Positions 1 through 9,537 of a DNA stretch of 64,000 nucleotides are shown here, in pieces; the stretch's first letter is position 1; every line of letters starts with the position of its first letter. The DNA comes from Opitutia bacterium (GTDB taxonomy: Bacteria > Verrucomicrobiota > Verrucomicrobiia > Opitutales > Opitutaceae), in NCBI GenBank assembly GCA_016187945.1, contig JACPIT010000009.1, positions 496,001 through 560,000 of the forward strand, written 5' to 3'. A model generated the notes under the pieces. The model had not been told where the DNA came from. It made no database searches and saw only the letters and a list, made by a program, of their open reading frames with translations. The position numbers and the translations under genes are program-made.

Positions 1-2
1 GC

Positions 3-875
3 GGCGGCCTCGTGCTGACGATCGGCACGGCGCGTCAGGTGCGCACGCAGCAGACCCTGATCGAAGATGGCAACCGCCGCGTCATCGGCGAGTGGCTGAA
101 CGCAAACGCCCAACCCGGCGATACGGTGTTCATGGAACCGCTCGGTTATATCGGCTACTTCTCCGGCCTGAGAACCTATGACTGGCCGGGCATGTCCTCC
201 GGCGAGATGGTCCGCGCGAAACTCGTGGTCGGCACGAACTGGGACGCGCTCGTCCGCTACCTCCAGCCAACGTGGCTCGTGCTCCGGCCCGACGGCATCG
301 GCGATCTCCCCGCGTTCTCACCCGACCTCGCCACCGCGAATTATCAATTCGTGCGCGAATTCAGCCGGTTCGACGACGTGCGCAGCGTCGACGTGCCCGG
401 CCGGGCCCTCCTCGAATTCGACGCGCGCTTCCGCGTCTATCATCTGAAAAAACCGACGCGCCACGACACCGACGGCATGGAAATCGCGAGTCCGTTTCCG
501 CCGAGCGTGCGCCAGATCGCGGGCGTGAGCGTGCAACTCGTGCACGCACCCGGCACGGTGGTGATCGACGTCCCGGCGAACGCGCACGTCGTCGCCGGCC
601 AGTTCGGATTTCCGCCCGACGCCATCGCGGGAGACCGCCCCACGGACGGCGCGACGTTCCGGATTTTTTGGACGGACGGATCGCGCCGCGTCGAGCTGTT
701 CAGTCGCGAACTTCAACCGAGTTCGCAGCCGGCCGAGCGCGCCCTGCAAAACTACCGGCTCGACCTGCCCGCCGCGCGACCAGGCAAGACCGCTCGCCTG
801 ACCTTCGAGACCGAACCCGGTCGCACCTCGACGAAGGACTGGACTTGCTGGAGTCGGCCGCAATTCGCGCCCTGA
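3..875 (+). CDS. C-terminal part of a GT39-like membrane protein with exoplasmic tail module (5' partial)
   Basis: The frame is open from the window edge, so the start lies upstream and only about 290 codons are visible. No clear membrane segment remains. The visible part resembles the soluble exoplasmic tail that follows the membrane bundle of GT39-like glycosyltransferases. From about base 540 it carries a beta-rich module with the landmarks HAPGTVV, TDGATFRIFW, SRELQP, PAERA and DWTCW. The same landmarks recur in the proteins at 879-3260, 3298-5661 and 19656-22229. The next gene starts 3 bases after the stop, so the two are probably co-transcribed. Assignment to the GT-C group rests on this tail and on context, because the catalytic part is outside the window. 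Confidence 0.7.
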   Translation, partial: GGLVLTIGTARQVRTQQTLIEDGNRRVIGEWLNANAQPGDTVFMEPLGYIGYFSGLRTYDWPGMSSGEMVRAKLVVGTNWDALVRYLQPTWLVLRPDGIGDLPAFSPDLATANYQFVREFSRFDDVRSVDVPGRALLEFDARFRVYHLKKPTRHDTDGMEIASPFPPSVRQIAGVSVQLVHAPGTVVIDVPANAHVVAGQFGFPPDAIAGDRPTDGATFRIFWTDGSRRVELFSRELQPSSQPAERALQNYRLDLPAARPGKTARLTFETEPGRTSTKDWTCWSRPQFAP

Positions 876-878
876 ATC

Positions 879-3260
879 ATGGCGAATTCCCCGCGCACCG
901 CTTCCGTCGTCATGCTCACGCTCCTCGCCGTCGGGCTGTGCGTCGGGACGTGGTGGCTGCGCGCGCCGGGCTTCGGTTTCAAGACGTGGAACGTCGACGA
1001 GGCGATCCACGCCAGCGTCGCGCGCACGCTGCTCGACGGCGGCGTGCTCTACCGCGACGCGGTCGATCAGCGCACGCCGCTGACCTACGTCGCGATGGCC
1101 GCCATCCTCGGCGTCGCCGGGACGGATAATCTCGCCGCCGTTCACGCCTGCCTCGCTGTCTTGATCGCCGCCACCGGCGCGCTGCTTTTTCTCGCCCTGC
1201 GCGGACGCGCCGGCGCCGCGGCGGCGGCGTGGGCCGCGGTGCTTTATCCGGCGCTCGCGACGGCGCTGTTCTACGTCGGCGACGCCAACGCCTTCGTCAC
1301 GGAATGGTTCGTCGCTTTCTTCGCCAGTGCGGCCGCGTGGTGTTTTTTCTCCGCCGCGCAACCGCGGAGCTTCCTCACCGGCGTCTGTGTCGCGCTGGCT
1401 TTCCTGTCGAAACAACCGGGCGCGCTCGATCTCGCCGCGCCCGCCGTCGTGCTCGCCCTCTGGCCCCGCCTCGCGGGAGAAAACCTCCGCCGCGACCGCG
1501 CGCTGCTCCGGCTGGCGGCCGGGGCCGCGCTGCCGGTGCTGCTCGTGCTGGCCTACTACGCCGCCCGCGGCGCGCTGGGCGACTTCGTCTTCTACACCTG
1601 GAGCTACAACGTTCGTTTCTACGGGCCGGCGATCGGCGCGGCGGACCGCGTCGCCACGGCCCTGCTGCCGTTTCAACTGCTCGCGACCGCGGCGCCGCTG
1701 TTGCTCGCGCTCGCGGTCGCCGGCGTTGCGACAGCGATTTCCCACCTCGTGCAGCGCGAGCCGACACCGACGGAGAAGCTGGGCAATCCCCTGCGGCTCT
1801 ACCTGCTGGTCTGGGGCCTGAGCGCAACCGTCGGCACAGCCGCGGGCGGTCGCGGATTCGACCACTACGCGATCCAGGTTCTCCCCGTGCTGTGCGCGGG
1901 CGCCGGGTGGGCGCTCGGCTGGCTCTCGTCGCAAGCGTTCGGGCGCGGCGTGTCGGGCCTCCGGCGCGTCGCGGCGACGCTCGCGCTCGTCGTCGTCGTC
2001 GTGCCGCTCGCCCGCGCCACCTGGCAGGCGCGCTCGCGCACGCTGCCCGTCGATCCGTCGTATCGCGCGGCGCGTTTCGTCGCGGAGCGCACCGCGCCCG
2101 ACGAACGCATCTTCGTGTGGGGCTACCATCCTGACATCTATCTCTTCGCCGATCGCGCGCCCGGCTCGCGCTTCGTCTACGCGTCGTTCCAGACCGGGCT
2201 GCTGCCCTGGACGAACGTCGCGCCCGAACGCGACACGCGCGACACCGAGGTGCCGGGAGCACTGGAGACGTTGCTGCGCGACCTGCAGGCGTCGCGCCCG
2301 ACCTTCATCGTCGATTGCAGCGCCGGCCCGAATCGGCATTGGCAAAAATACCCGCCGGCACGCTTCCCGGCGCTCGCGGCGTTCGTCGAGCGCAACTACG
2401 TCGCAGTCGAATCCGCCCAGTTCGTCGCCCAGGGTTTCCGGCTGTTCGCGATCCGGGACGAGTTCCGCCCGCACGTGCCCGAGCTGGCGGCCGCCCCGCG
2501 CGCCGCCGGCCGCAACGGCGAAATCGGCATTTTCTCCGCTGGCGATTCGTCGCGCGTCGTGCGCGTCGCCGCCGGCGACTCCGCCGGGAAACTCCGCCGC
2601 ATCGAGCTGCGCTCCGGCTCGCGCGTGCTGGGCTCGGTCACGCTCGCGCCGGGGGCGTCGCTGACGCTCGATTTTCCGCTGCCTGCCGATCTGGCCGGCC
2701 GCCCAGCGTCGCTCGTCGCCCGCGCGATCTGTAGCGACGGCGCGGTTTTCGAGAGCGCGCCGCACCTGACGGAGGCCGAGCCCGCGCCGCTCCCGCGCGG
2801 GCAACTCGCGGCGTTCGCCGTCCCACGCCTCGCCGAGCGGATCGTGCCCGAGGAAGTGATCGCGCAGTTCGGCGCGCAGGCGAGCGAGGAGGACGGGCAT
2901 CGGGTGTTCTTCGCGCATGCGCCGTCGACGCTTCGGTTCGTCGTCCCCGATTCCGTGGCTACGATCCGCGGCGAAATCGGCTTCCGGCCGGGCGCCTTCG
3001 CGGCGGACAACAAAACGCCGACGGACGGCGCGGAGTTCCAGGTGCGTTGCACCACGGCCGGCGGCGAAACCCGCGTGCTGTTCCGGCGCGTCCTGCATCC
3101 CACGATCGAGCCCGCGGATCGCGCGCCCGTCGCCTTCGCCGTCCCGTTGCCGCCGGGGGCCGCTCGGAGGATCGATCTGACGATTTCCGCGGGCCTCGCC
3201 GGCAGCCCGGCCAGCGACTGGACGTTCTGGCGCGACCTCGTTTTCGAAAATTCCCGCTAG
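879..3260 (+). CDS. GT39-like polytopic glycosyltransferase with C-terminal exoplasmic module
   Basis: This 793-residue protein has a hydrophobic first segment (about residues 9-28), then NVDEAIHA with the Asp40-Glu41 pair typical of the first exoplasmic loop of GT39/ArnT-like enzymes. About ten more membrane segments run to roughly residue 400. Such enzymes transfer a sugar from polyprenyl phosphate to an acceptor outside the inner membrane. The last 114 residues (680-793) form the shared beta-rich module (HAPSTLRF, TDGAEFQV, RRVLHP, PADRA, DWTFW). It lies 3 bases after the previous gene and 37 bases before the next. Donor and acceptor cannot be read from the sequence. Confidence 0.8.
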   Translation: MANSPRTASVVMLTLLAVGLCVGTWWLRAPGFGFKTWNVDEAIHASVARTLLDGGVLYRDAVDQRTPLTYVAMAAILGVAGTDNLAAVHACLAVLIAATGALLFLALRGRAGAAAAAWAAVLYPALATALFYVGDANAFVTEWFVAFFASAAAWCFFSAAQPRSFLTGVCVALAFLSKQPGALDLAAPAVVLALWPRLAGENLRRDRALLRLAAGAALPVLLVLAYYAARGALGDFVFYTWSYNVRFYGPAIGAADRVATALLPFQLLATAAPLLLALAVAGVATAISHLVQREPTPTEKLGNPLRLYLLVWGLSATVGTAAGGRGFDHYAIQVLPVLCAGAGWALGWLSSQAFGRGVSGLRRVAATLALVVVVVPLARATWQARSRTLPVDPSYRAARFVAERTAPDERIFVWGYHPDIYLFADRAPGSRFVYASFQTGLLPWTNVAPERDTRDTEVPGALETLLRDLQASRPTFIVDCSAGPNRHWQKYPPARFPALAAFVERNYVAVESAQFVAQGFRLFAIRDEFRPHVPELAAAPRAAGRNGEIGIFSAGDSSRVVRVAAGDSAGKLRRIELRSGSRVLGSVTLAPGASLTLDFPLPADLAGRPASLVARAICSDGAVFESAPHLTEAEPAPLPRGQLAAFAVPRLAERIVPEEVIAQFGAQASEEDGHRVFFAHAPSTLRFVVPDSVATIRGEIGFRPGAFAADNKTPTDGAEFQVRCTTAGGETRVLFRRVLHPTIEPADRAPVAFAVPLPPGAARRIDLTISAGLAGSPASDWTFWRDLVFENSR

Positions 3261-3297
3261 ACCGATCCCGGTCGAAAATTTATTCCCTCCCCCGTCC

Positions 3298-5661
3298 ATG
3301 ACTACGTCGGAGCCTTCAGTCCCTTCCCGTCCCCGCCCTGCAGATTGGGTGGCGCGCGCGTTCTTCTTCGTCCTGCTCGCACTCGTCATTTTCACGTTCC
3401 CGTTCGCGCCGGCCAACGAGCTCGACTCCTCGTGGCGCATGGTGCTCGGCCAGGCCTTTCACGATCGCCTGCAATTCGGCGTCGATATCGTGTTCACCTA
3501 CGGCCCGCTCGGATTCCTGATGGGGAAGACCTACACCGGTCTGTATTACAACACGTTCCTCGTCTGGCAGGCGGCGCAGGCGCTCGTCGTCGCCGCCCTG
3601 ATTTTCCGGCTGGGGCTGCGTCTGTCCTTTCACCGCCGCTACATCTACTTCGCGTTTTTCATCCTGCTCGGCGCCACCTATGAAGACGCCCTCCACCAGA
3701 TGGCGATCGGGCTGATGGGGTTCGAGCTGCTGCGGCGGCATGACGAGAAACTCCGCGTGCTGCCTGCGCTCTTCGCGGCGCTGTTTGCCGTGCTCGGCTT
3801 GGTCAAGTTCACGAACCTCATGCTCGCGACGGTGTTCGTGATCTGCGTCGCCGCGCTGCATCTCTGGCACCGGCGCCGCGCGGACGCGTTGTGGATCCTG
3901 GGCTGGGGCGCCGGCTCGTATCTGCTCGGCTGGGTGCTCTGTGGGCAAAATCTGCTGAACCTGCCGGACTATTTCTTCAACTCCTGGGAAATCAGCCAGG
4001 GCTACCAGGAAACGATGGGCATCCCCACGCCGCCGGAAGGTCTGATCGCCGGTCTCGTCACGGTCGGCTTGGTGCTCACGTATCTCGTGGGCTACGTCTC
4101 GCGACTCCAGGACCGCGCCCGCGCGATCGTCACGGCCGTGGCGTTTTGCGCCTACGTCCTGCTGAACTGGAAACACGGTTTCGTGCGCGCCGACGGGCAC
4201 ATGATCGGGTTTTTCTTCGTCGTGATGGTCCCGGCCGTGGCGTTTCCGGTCCTGCTCGGCGACGGTGACGGGCTTCGTCGCTGGCAGCGTGGGCTCACGG
4301 TGGCGCTGGCGGTCTCCTGCCTCGTGGGAGTCGGCGTCGCGATCCCGGGTCTGATGCGAGGCGTCCTCAACATCGCGCAGGAACGCGTCTTCGGCAACGC
4401 GGACAAGCTGCTCCATCCGGCCGAGTCCCGCGGCACCTACGACTACAAACTCCAAGTCGAGCAGACCTATTTCGATCTGCCGAAAGTCCGCGCCGTGGTC
4501 GGCCACGGCACGCTGGACGTCTTCGGCTTCGAGCTGGCCGTCGCGCTCTACAACAAATTCAACTACCACCCGCGCCCCGTCATCCAGAGCTACTCGGCCT
4601 ACCGCCCGCATCTGTCGCGCCTGAACCTCAAATTCTACTCCTCGGACCGCGCGCCGGAGTTCGTCCTGTTCAAGCTCCAGTCGATCGACCGGCGCCTCGT
4701 CACCTTCGACGACTCCGAGGTGCTCTCGCTCCTCCTGCACCGCTACGAATACGTCCTGACCGAACGCGGCCTCCAGCTCTGGCGCCGCAAGCCCGGCCCG
4801 TTCTCGCGCGGCTCCATCGCCCCGAAACCGATCCGCACCGTCGAGCTCGCGCCGGGCCAACCGTGCCTGACCGAGGATCTCGTCGACCGCCACCTGTGGG
4901 CCACGGTCGACCTGCGCCCCAGCCTGCTCGGCCGGCTCCGCGGCTTCCTCTACAAGCTGCCGATCGTCACCCTCCGGATCGAAACCACGCAGGGCGTGAA
5001 ACTCGACTATCGCATGCCGCTCCCGCAGGGGCGCACCGGCTTCATCGTCAACCCGATCGTCGAGGATCTCATGGGCTACATGAACTTCGCCGGCGGAAAA
5101 CCCGAACGCTTCCTGCGCTCGCTCACCGTCGTGCTCGAACCGGGCGATGAGGCATTCTTCGCCGACGGCTATCGCGTCACCCTCTCGGAGCTGCCCCCGT
5201 CGAACGCCGGACAGGAATTCTTCGCGCAGGAGGAACGGAATCTCTTCCGCATGTTCTCCGTCACGCCCGCTTCCTATTCGGCCATGACGCCCGTCTCGGA
5301 AGGCGTCATCGAAGGCAAACCCGTGATGGTCTTCCACGCCCCGAGCGAGCTGATCGTCAACGTGCCCGCCGGCGCGACGAAATTCGCCGGCGCGTTCGGC
5401 ATCCTCGAAGGCGCCTACACCAACGGCAACTCGACCGACGGCGCCATTTTCACCGCCACCTGGATTCGCGGCGCCGACGAGGTTCTCGTCCTCGAACAGG
5501 CGCTCGACCCCGTCCAACGCCTCAAAGACCGCGCGCTGCAAACCTTCGAAGTGAGCATTCCGCCCGGCGAAGGCGCCCGGCTCCGACTTCGCACCAACCC
5601 CGGACCCAATAGCAACTATGCCTGGGATTGGACGGCATGGACCGCACTCCGTTTCAAGTAA
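3298..5661 (+). CDS. Polytopic GT-C-like membrane protein with C-terminal exoplasmic module
   Basis: This 787-residue protein has a first membrane segment at about residues 20-37, then ANELDSSW (acidic Glu41 and Asp43), a plausible GT-C first-loop motif. Further membrane segments run to about residue 360. A long soluble part follows and ends in the shared module (residues 679-787: FHAPSELIV, STDGAIF, DRALQTF, DWTAW). The ATG at 3298 follows an AT-richer spacer and has no convincing Shine-Dalgarno sequence. The next gene overlaps its end by 44 bases in another frame. Membership of the GT-C superfamily is inferred from topology and motif; the sugar specificity is unknown. Confidence 0.75.
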   Translation: MTTSEPSVPSRPRPADWVARAFFFVLLALVIFTFPFAPANELDSSWRMVLGQAFHDRLQFGVDIVFTYGPLGFLMGKTYTGLYYNTFLVWQAAQALVVAALIFRLGLRLSFHRRYIYFAFFILLGATYEDALHQMAIGLMGFELLRRHDEKLRVLPALFAALFAVLGLVKFTNLMLATVFVICVAALHLWHRRRADALWILGWGAGSYLLGWVLCGQNLLNLPDYFFNSWEISQGYQETMGIPTPPEGLIAGLVTVGLVLTYLVGYVSRLQDRARAIVTAVAFCAYVLLNWKHGFVRADGHMIGFFFVVMVPAVAFPVLLGDGDGLRRWQRGLTVALAVSCLVGVGVAIPGLMRGVLNIAQERVFGNADKLLHPAESRGTYDYKLQVEQTYFDLPKVRAVVGHGTLDVFGFELAVALYNKFNYHPRPVIQSYSAYRPHLSRLNLKFYSSDRAPEFVLFKLQSIDRRLVTFDDSEVLSLLLHRYEYVLTERGLQLWRRKPGPFSRGSIAPKPIRTVELAPGQPCLTEDLVDRHLWATVDLRPSLLGRLRGFLYKLPIVTLRIETTQGVKLDYRMPLPQGRTGFIVNPIVEDLMGYMNFAGGKPERFLRSLTVVLEPGDEAFFADGYRVTLSELPPSNAGQEFFAQEERNLFRMFSVTPASYSAMTPVSEGVIEGKPVMVFHAPSELIVNVPAGATKFAGAFGILEGAYTNGNSTDGAIFTATWIRGADEVLVLEQALDPVQRLKDRALQTFEVSIPPGEGARLRLRTNPGPNSNYAWDWTAWTALRFK

Positions 5662-7870
5662 GCCGTCGCTGAACGCGGCGTCCGCCCGGCTCTGGCCGGC
5701 GCTCTGGGCCGTCGGCTCCGCCGCGCTCGTGCTGGCCGCCCGGCTGCGCGAGATCCGTCTCCACTCCGGCGCGGTGGCGATCAACGACCAGTGGAAGATC
5801 GAAGCCGCCGACCTCCTCGCCCCGTGGCTCGACGGCTCGCTCCGGCCGGCCGCGTTTTTCTCGCCGCATTTCGAGCATGTCCCGATGTGGACCCGACTGC
5901 TCGCCTGGCTCGAGATCGTCGTCACGGGCCGCTGGGATCCGTTCGTGCAGACCACCGTCAATGCCGCGCTGTTCGCGACGTTTTGCGCCGTGGTCGTCGG
6001 CTGGTTCGCCGGTCGCCTCCGCGCCTTTCCCGCGATTTTCGCCACCGCGGTGGTGCTCGGTCTCGCCACCCTGCCCTACGCCTGGGAGAACATCACTTGG
6101 GGTTTCCAGTCCCAATTTCCCCTCGCGCTCCTGTTTCTGTTCCTGCACGTCCGCGGCTCGTGGGAGCACGAGCCGGGCTCGCGGTCGTGGTGGTTCGCGC
6201 AAGCCGCCGGCGCCGCCGGCCTCTTCACGCTCGCCGGCATGTGGATGGCGCCGCTCGCCGTTCTTCTTTCCGCCCTGTGGACGCGGGGAGGTTTCTCGCG
6301 CTGGCTCTGGGTTCCGGCCGGCCTCACCGCCACCGGACTCGCAATCATCGCGGTCATCAAGGCCACCGCGCCCTCCTATGGCGCGTTCGCGCAAACCGCG
6401 AGTTCGCCGCTGCAATTTCTCCAGGCGTTCGTCGATCTGCTCGGCTGGCCCGCGGGTTGGCCGGGCGCCGTCGCGATCACGATGCTCCCCTTCGCGCTGC
6501 TGGCCTTTCAGCTCCGAGCCCGGCGCGAGGCGACGCCGTTCGACCGCGTCGTGCTCGCGCTCGGTTTCTGGGCCGTCGGTCAAGCCGCCGCGCTCGCCTT
6601 CGCCCGCGGCGCCGATTACAGCGGCTACGTGTCGCGCTACGGCGAACTGCTCGCCGTGCTCGTGCTCGCCAACGCCCTCGCGCTCGTCCGGCTGGGCACC
6701 GCGGGGCGGCGCGCTCGCTGCATGGGCGCGATCTTCGGAGTGGCGTGGACCACCGTCATCGGCCTCGGTCTGCACGATATTTCGACCGGCGGCCACACCG
6801 CGTATTTCCACGCCCACGCCGCCGAGCACAACCGCGCGCGCCTCGTCGCCGTGCAGGCCTACCTGGAGCGCCATGATCGCTCGCGGCTCGAACAACCCGC
6901 CACGCGCCGCGTCCTCTATCAGGACGTGAACCAAATCACGACGCTGCTCGATCGCCCCGCGTTCCGCGCGCTGCTGCCGCACGAAGTCGATCCGGCCAAC
7001 CCGCCCGATCTCGCCGGCCGCGCCGCGCGGGCGCTCCAACGCCACACCGGCGCCCTCGGCCTCGGCGCGCTCGGCCTGTTGCTCGCCGGCGCCGTCGGCG
7101 CCGCCGCGACGCGCCGGCCGAGCGAACCGCCCCCCGCCCTCGAGTGGCGGCGCGATCGCTGGCTTCCCCGCGGCGCGTTCGCTGTCGCCGCGGCCGCGGC
7201 CGCCGGGCTGTTCGCCTGGCCGCATCCGCTGACGTTCGACGCCGACGAACGCTGGCGTCTGTTTTTCCATCCGCCCGGCTCGGTCGGCCCGCTCGACTAC
7301 ACCATCGTCTCCGCCAATTCGGAACAACCCGCGGGAAGGCTCGCCGGCACCGCGCCCCTCTCGCCCGAACCGCTCCGCCATCAATTCGCCGGCACCGACG
7401 TCGACGGCCCCGGGTTCACCTGCACCGCCTGGAGCGAACCGTTCCCCATCGACGCGCCGTGGTTCATCTTGCCCCATGCCGGCTGGCCCATCGCCCACGG
7501 CAACGGCCTGCGCCTGCGCGTCGAGACCGCCGCCGGCCAGCTCGTTCAAGAAATCGGCTGCGCCAGCACGAATCCCCCGAACGTCGAATTCTCCGCGCTC
7601 GACGTCTCCGGCTTCGTCGGCCGCCGCGCCCGCGTCGTCCTTTACGACGGTCGCACCGAATCCGAAGGCTGGGTCGCCGCCGCCCCGCCGATCACTTCCG
7701 CCCACCCGGAACTGGCGCGCACCCTCTCGACGCGCTTCGCCCACGAGCGCCTCGCGCCGACGCATACCGCGCTGCTCTGGATCGCGACCGCGGCGCTGGT
7801 GGTCGGCTTGGCTGCTTCGACGCTGCCGCGGCCGGACGGCTCCGGGAAAAACATTTCCCGTCGCCAGTAG
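5618..7870 (+). CDS. Polytopic membrane protein, GT-C-like, with exoplasmic beta-rich region
   Basis: This 750-residue protein has about a dozen hydrophobic segments. Its first loop contains NDQWKIEAADLL, with an acidic residue where GT-C enzymes have theirs. After about residue 560 comes a soluble beta-rich stretch that is not the TDGA/DWTxW module of its neighbours, then a final membrane segment near residues 722-740. The ATG at 5618 lies inside the preceding gene. It is chosen because no other ATG or GTG occurs in frame before the first membrane segment, and the 44-base overlap fits translational coupling. It belongs to the first group of membrane glycosyltransferase-like genes. Function is inferred. 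Confidence 0.7.
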   Translation: MPGIGRHGPHSVSSKPSLNAASARLWPALWAVGSAALVLAARLREIRLHSGAVAINDQWKIEAADLLAPWLDGSLRPAAFFSPHFEHVPMWTRLLAWLEIVVTGRWDPFVQTTVNAALFATFCAVVVGWFAGRLRAFPAIFATAVVLGLATLPYAWENITWGFQSQFPLALLFLFLHVRGSWEHEPGSRSWWFAQAAGAAGLFTLAGMWMAPLAVLLSALWTRGGFSRWLWVPAGLTATGLAIIAVIKATAPSYGAFAQTASSPLQFLQAFVDLLGWPAGWPGAVAITMLPFALLAFQLRARREATPFDRVVLALGFWAVGQAAALAFARGADYSGYVSRYGELLAVLVLANALALVRLGTAGRRARCMGAIFGVAWTTVIGLGLHDISTGGHTAYFHAHAAEHNRARLVAVQAYLERHDRSRLEQPATRRVLYQDVNQITTLLDRPAFRALLPHEVDPANPPDLAGRAARALQRHTGALGLGALGLLLAGAVGAAATRRPSEPPPALEWRRDRWLPRGAFAVAAAAAAGLFAWPHPLTFDADERWRLFFHPPGSVGPLDYTIVSANSEQPAGRLAGTAPLSPEPLRHQFAGTDVDGPGFTCTAWSEPFPIDAPWFILPHAGWPIAHGNGLRLRVETAAGQLVQEIGCASTNPPNVEFSALDVSGFVGRRARVVLYDGRTESEGWVAAAPPITSAHPELARTLSTRFAHERLAPTHTALLWIATAALVVGLAASTLPRPDGSGKNISRRQ

Positions 7871-7981
7871 CGGGTCGCCGGACTACGTTTGTCTTCATGG
7901 GTAGCCGTGCCTCCCACCGCTTCCGAACGTTCCGTCTACACCTCCGCCACTGCCGCGCCGGCGCTGGCCGAGTGCCTGCCC

Positions 7982-8536
7982 ATGCCTGACCAACCGGAAA
8001 ACCGCCGCGATTTCGCCGGGCTCTATCGCGCCACCGTCGCGCCGTTGCGCCGCTATCTCGCGCGCCTCCTCCGCAACGAGGCCGAGGCCGAGGACATCGC
8101 GCACGACGCCTATCTGCGCGTTTACCCGACCGTCCAAAAAGACGCCGCGGAAAAACCCGAGGCGCTTCTCTACACGACCGCGCGCCGCCTCGCCATCAAC
8201 CGCCTGAAACGCCGCGCCATCTCGCCCATCGCGCCCGGCGAGGCGCCGATCGATCGCACCGCCGCCGCGCAGCCCGGCGTCGCCCAACAGGTCATCGCCC
8301 GCCAGGAACTCGCCCGCCTCGAAGCCGCCATCGCGCAACTCCCCGCCGGTTGCCGCGCCGTGCTGTTGCTGCGCAAGGTCGAGCTGCTCTCCCACGCCGA
8401 GATCGCCGACCGGCTCGGCATCGCGATCAGCACCGTCGAAAAACAACACGCACGCGCCCTGCGCCTCCTGCGCGCCGCGCTCGCCGACTCTCCGTCTCCC
8501 AACGCCACCGCCGTCACCCCGGAGGGCGTGTCATGA
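7982..8536 (+). CDS. ECF RNA polymerase sigma factor, FecI-like
   Basis: This 184-residue protein has sigma region 2 at about residues 10-75 (FAGLYRATVAPLRRYLARLL, EAEDIAHDAYLRV) and region 4 at about 110-165 (LPAGCRAVLLLRKVE, HAEIADRLGIAISTVEKQHA). This is the FecI type of ECF sigma factor. The ATG at 7982 gives the usual length; a longer frame from 7889 would add an unrelated tail. Its TGA overlaps the ATG of the FecR-like gene (ATGA), and a TonB-dependent receptor follows. In this arrangement the receptor, FecR and sigma factor form a surface-signalling chain that controls receptor expression. The inducing ligand cannot be read from the sequence. Confidence 0.9.
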   Translation: MPDQPENRRDFAGLYRATVAPLRRYLARLLRNEAEAEDIAHDAYLRVYPTVQKDAAEKPEALLYTTARRLAINRLKRRAISPIAPGEAPIDRTAAAQPGVAQQVIARQELARLEAAIAQLPAGCRAVLLLRKVELLSHAEIADRLGIAISTVEKQHARALRLLRAALADSPSPNATAVTPEGVS

Positions 8537-9534
8537 AACCGCATTCCGAAAAATTCGATCCCGCCGCCGACGAACAGGCCGCACTCTGGGCCGCCAAACT
8601 GGACGGCTCCGTTCTCACCGCCGACGAACGCACCGCGCTCGACGCCTGGCTCGAAGCCGCGCCGTCGCACCGCATCGCGCTCGCCGCGTATTGCCAATTT
8701 TCCGCCGACCTCGAACAGCAGTTGCCGTTGCTGGCAGGCATCCAGGGCTCGACGGCGGAAACCAACCGCGAGCTTACGACTGCCCGTCCGCGCCCTTGGT
8801 TGTCCCGTCCGCTATGGGTCGGGGCAATGCTGACCGCGGCCGCGGCAGCCGTCGCCGTGACCCTCTGGGTCGGACGCGCGCCGCGCGCCGAGACGCTGTC
8901 GGTCGCCACCGCCAGCGCCGAGCGCCACTCAGTCGCGCTCGCCGACGGCACGCGCGTCGAACTCAACGCCCACACGCAACTCTCCGCCACGCTCGGCCGT
9001 GACGAGCGCCGCGTGCGCCTCTCCGGCCAGGCGTTCTTCGCCGTCGCGAAAGACCCGTCGCGCCCGTTCTTCGTCGAAACCACCGGCGGCACCGTGCGCG
9101 TCACCGGCACGCAATTCGACGTGCGCACCGACGCCGCCGCACCGCTCCAAGTCACCGTGCTCGAAGGCTCCGTCCAAGTTCAGCCCGCCGGCGCCGCACC
9201 CGACGCGACGCGCGCGCTGAAGGCCGGCGATCAATACCGCCTCGGCGAAGTGCACGCGCTGGGCGCGAACGAAATCGACGCCGTCCTCGCCTGGCGCAAC
9301 GGCGAGATCGTCTTCAACCGCGCGCCGCTGCGCGACGTGCTCGCAGCCTTCGCCAAGCACCACGATCGCGCCATCGCCGTCTCGCCGGCCGCTGGCGAGC
9401 TGAAACTCGGCGGCCGCTTCAACCTGGACGATCTGCCGAAATTTCTCGAGCTGCTGCCGCAAGCGGTCCCGCAAATCATCGTGAAACGCGACGCGCACGG
9501 CACTGTGCAAGTCTCCCTCCGCGACGAGCGCTGA
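8533..9534 (+). CDS. FecR-type transmembrane sigma regulator
   Basis: This 333-residue protein has three parts. The N-terminal cytoplasmic part contains QAALWAAKLDG, LDAWLEAAPSH and RIALAAY, as in the FecR N-terminal domain that binds the sigma factor. A single membrane segment lies at about residues 94-113. The periplasmic FecR domain follows (SVALADGTRVELNAHT, VRLSGQAFFAVAKD, GTQFDVRT, VLEGSVQV), and the C-terminal part resembles a secretin/TonB short domain. The start is set by the four-base ATGA overlap with the sigma gene. It should relay a signal from the receptor encoded 3 bases downstream. Confidence 0.9.
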   Translation: MKPHSEKFDPAADEQAALWAAKLDGSVLTADERTALDAWLEAAPSHRIALAAYCQFSADLEQQLPLLAGIQGSTAETNRELTTARPRPWLSRPLWVGAMLTAAAAAVAVTLWVGRAPRAETLSVATASAERHSVALADGTRVELNAHTQLSATLGRDERRVRLSGQAFFAVAKDPSRPFFVETTGGTVRVTGTQFDVRTDAAAPLQVTVLEGSVQVQPAGAAPDATRALKAGDQYRLGEVHALGANEIDAVLAWRNGEIVFNRAPLRDVLAAFAKHHDRAIAVSPAAGELKLGGRFNLDDLPKFLELLPQAVPQIIVKRDAHGTVQVSLRDER

Positions 9535-9537
9535 CGC

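Noticed and set aside
318-3440. Open frame of about 1040 codons on the minus strand opposite two membrane protein genes
   Set aside because: High GC keeps antisense frames open. The translation is Arg/Glu/Ala-rich without motifs, and the plus-strand genes have clear family features.
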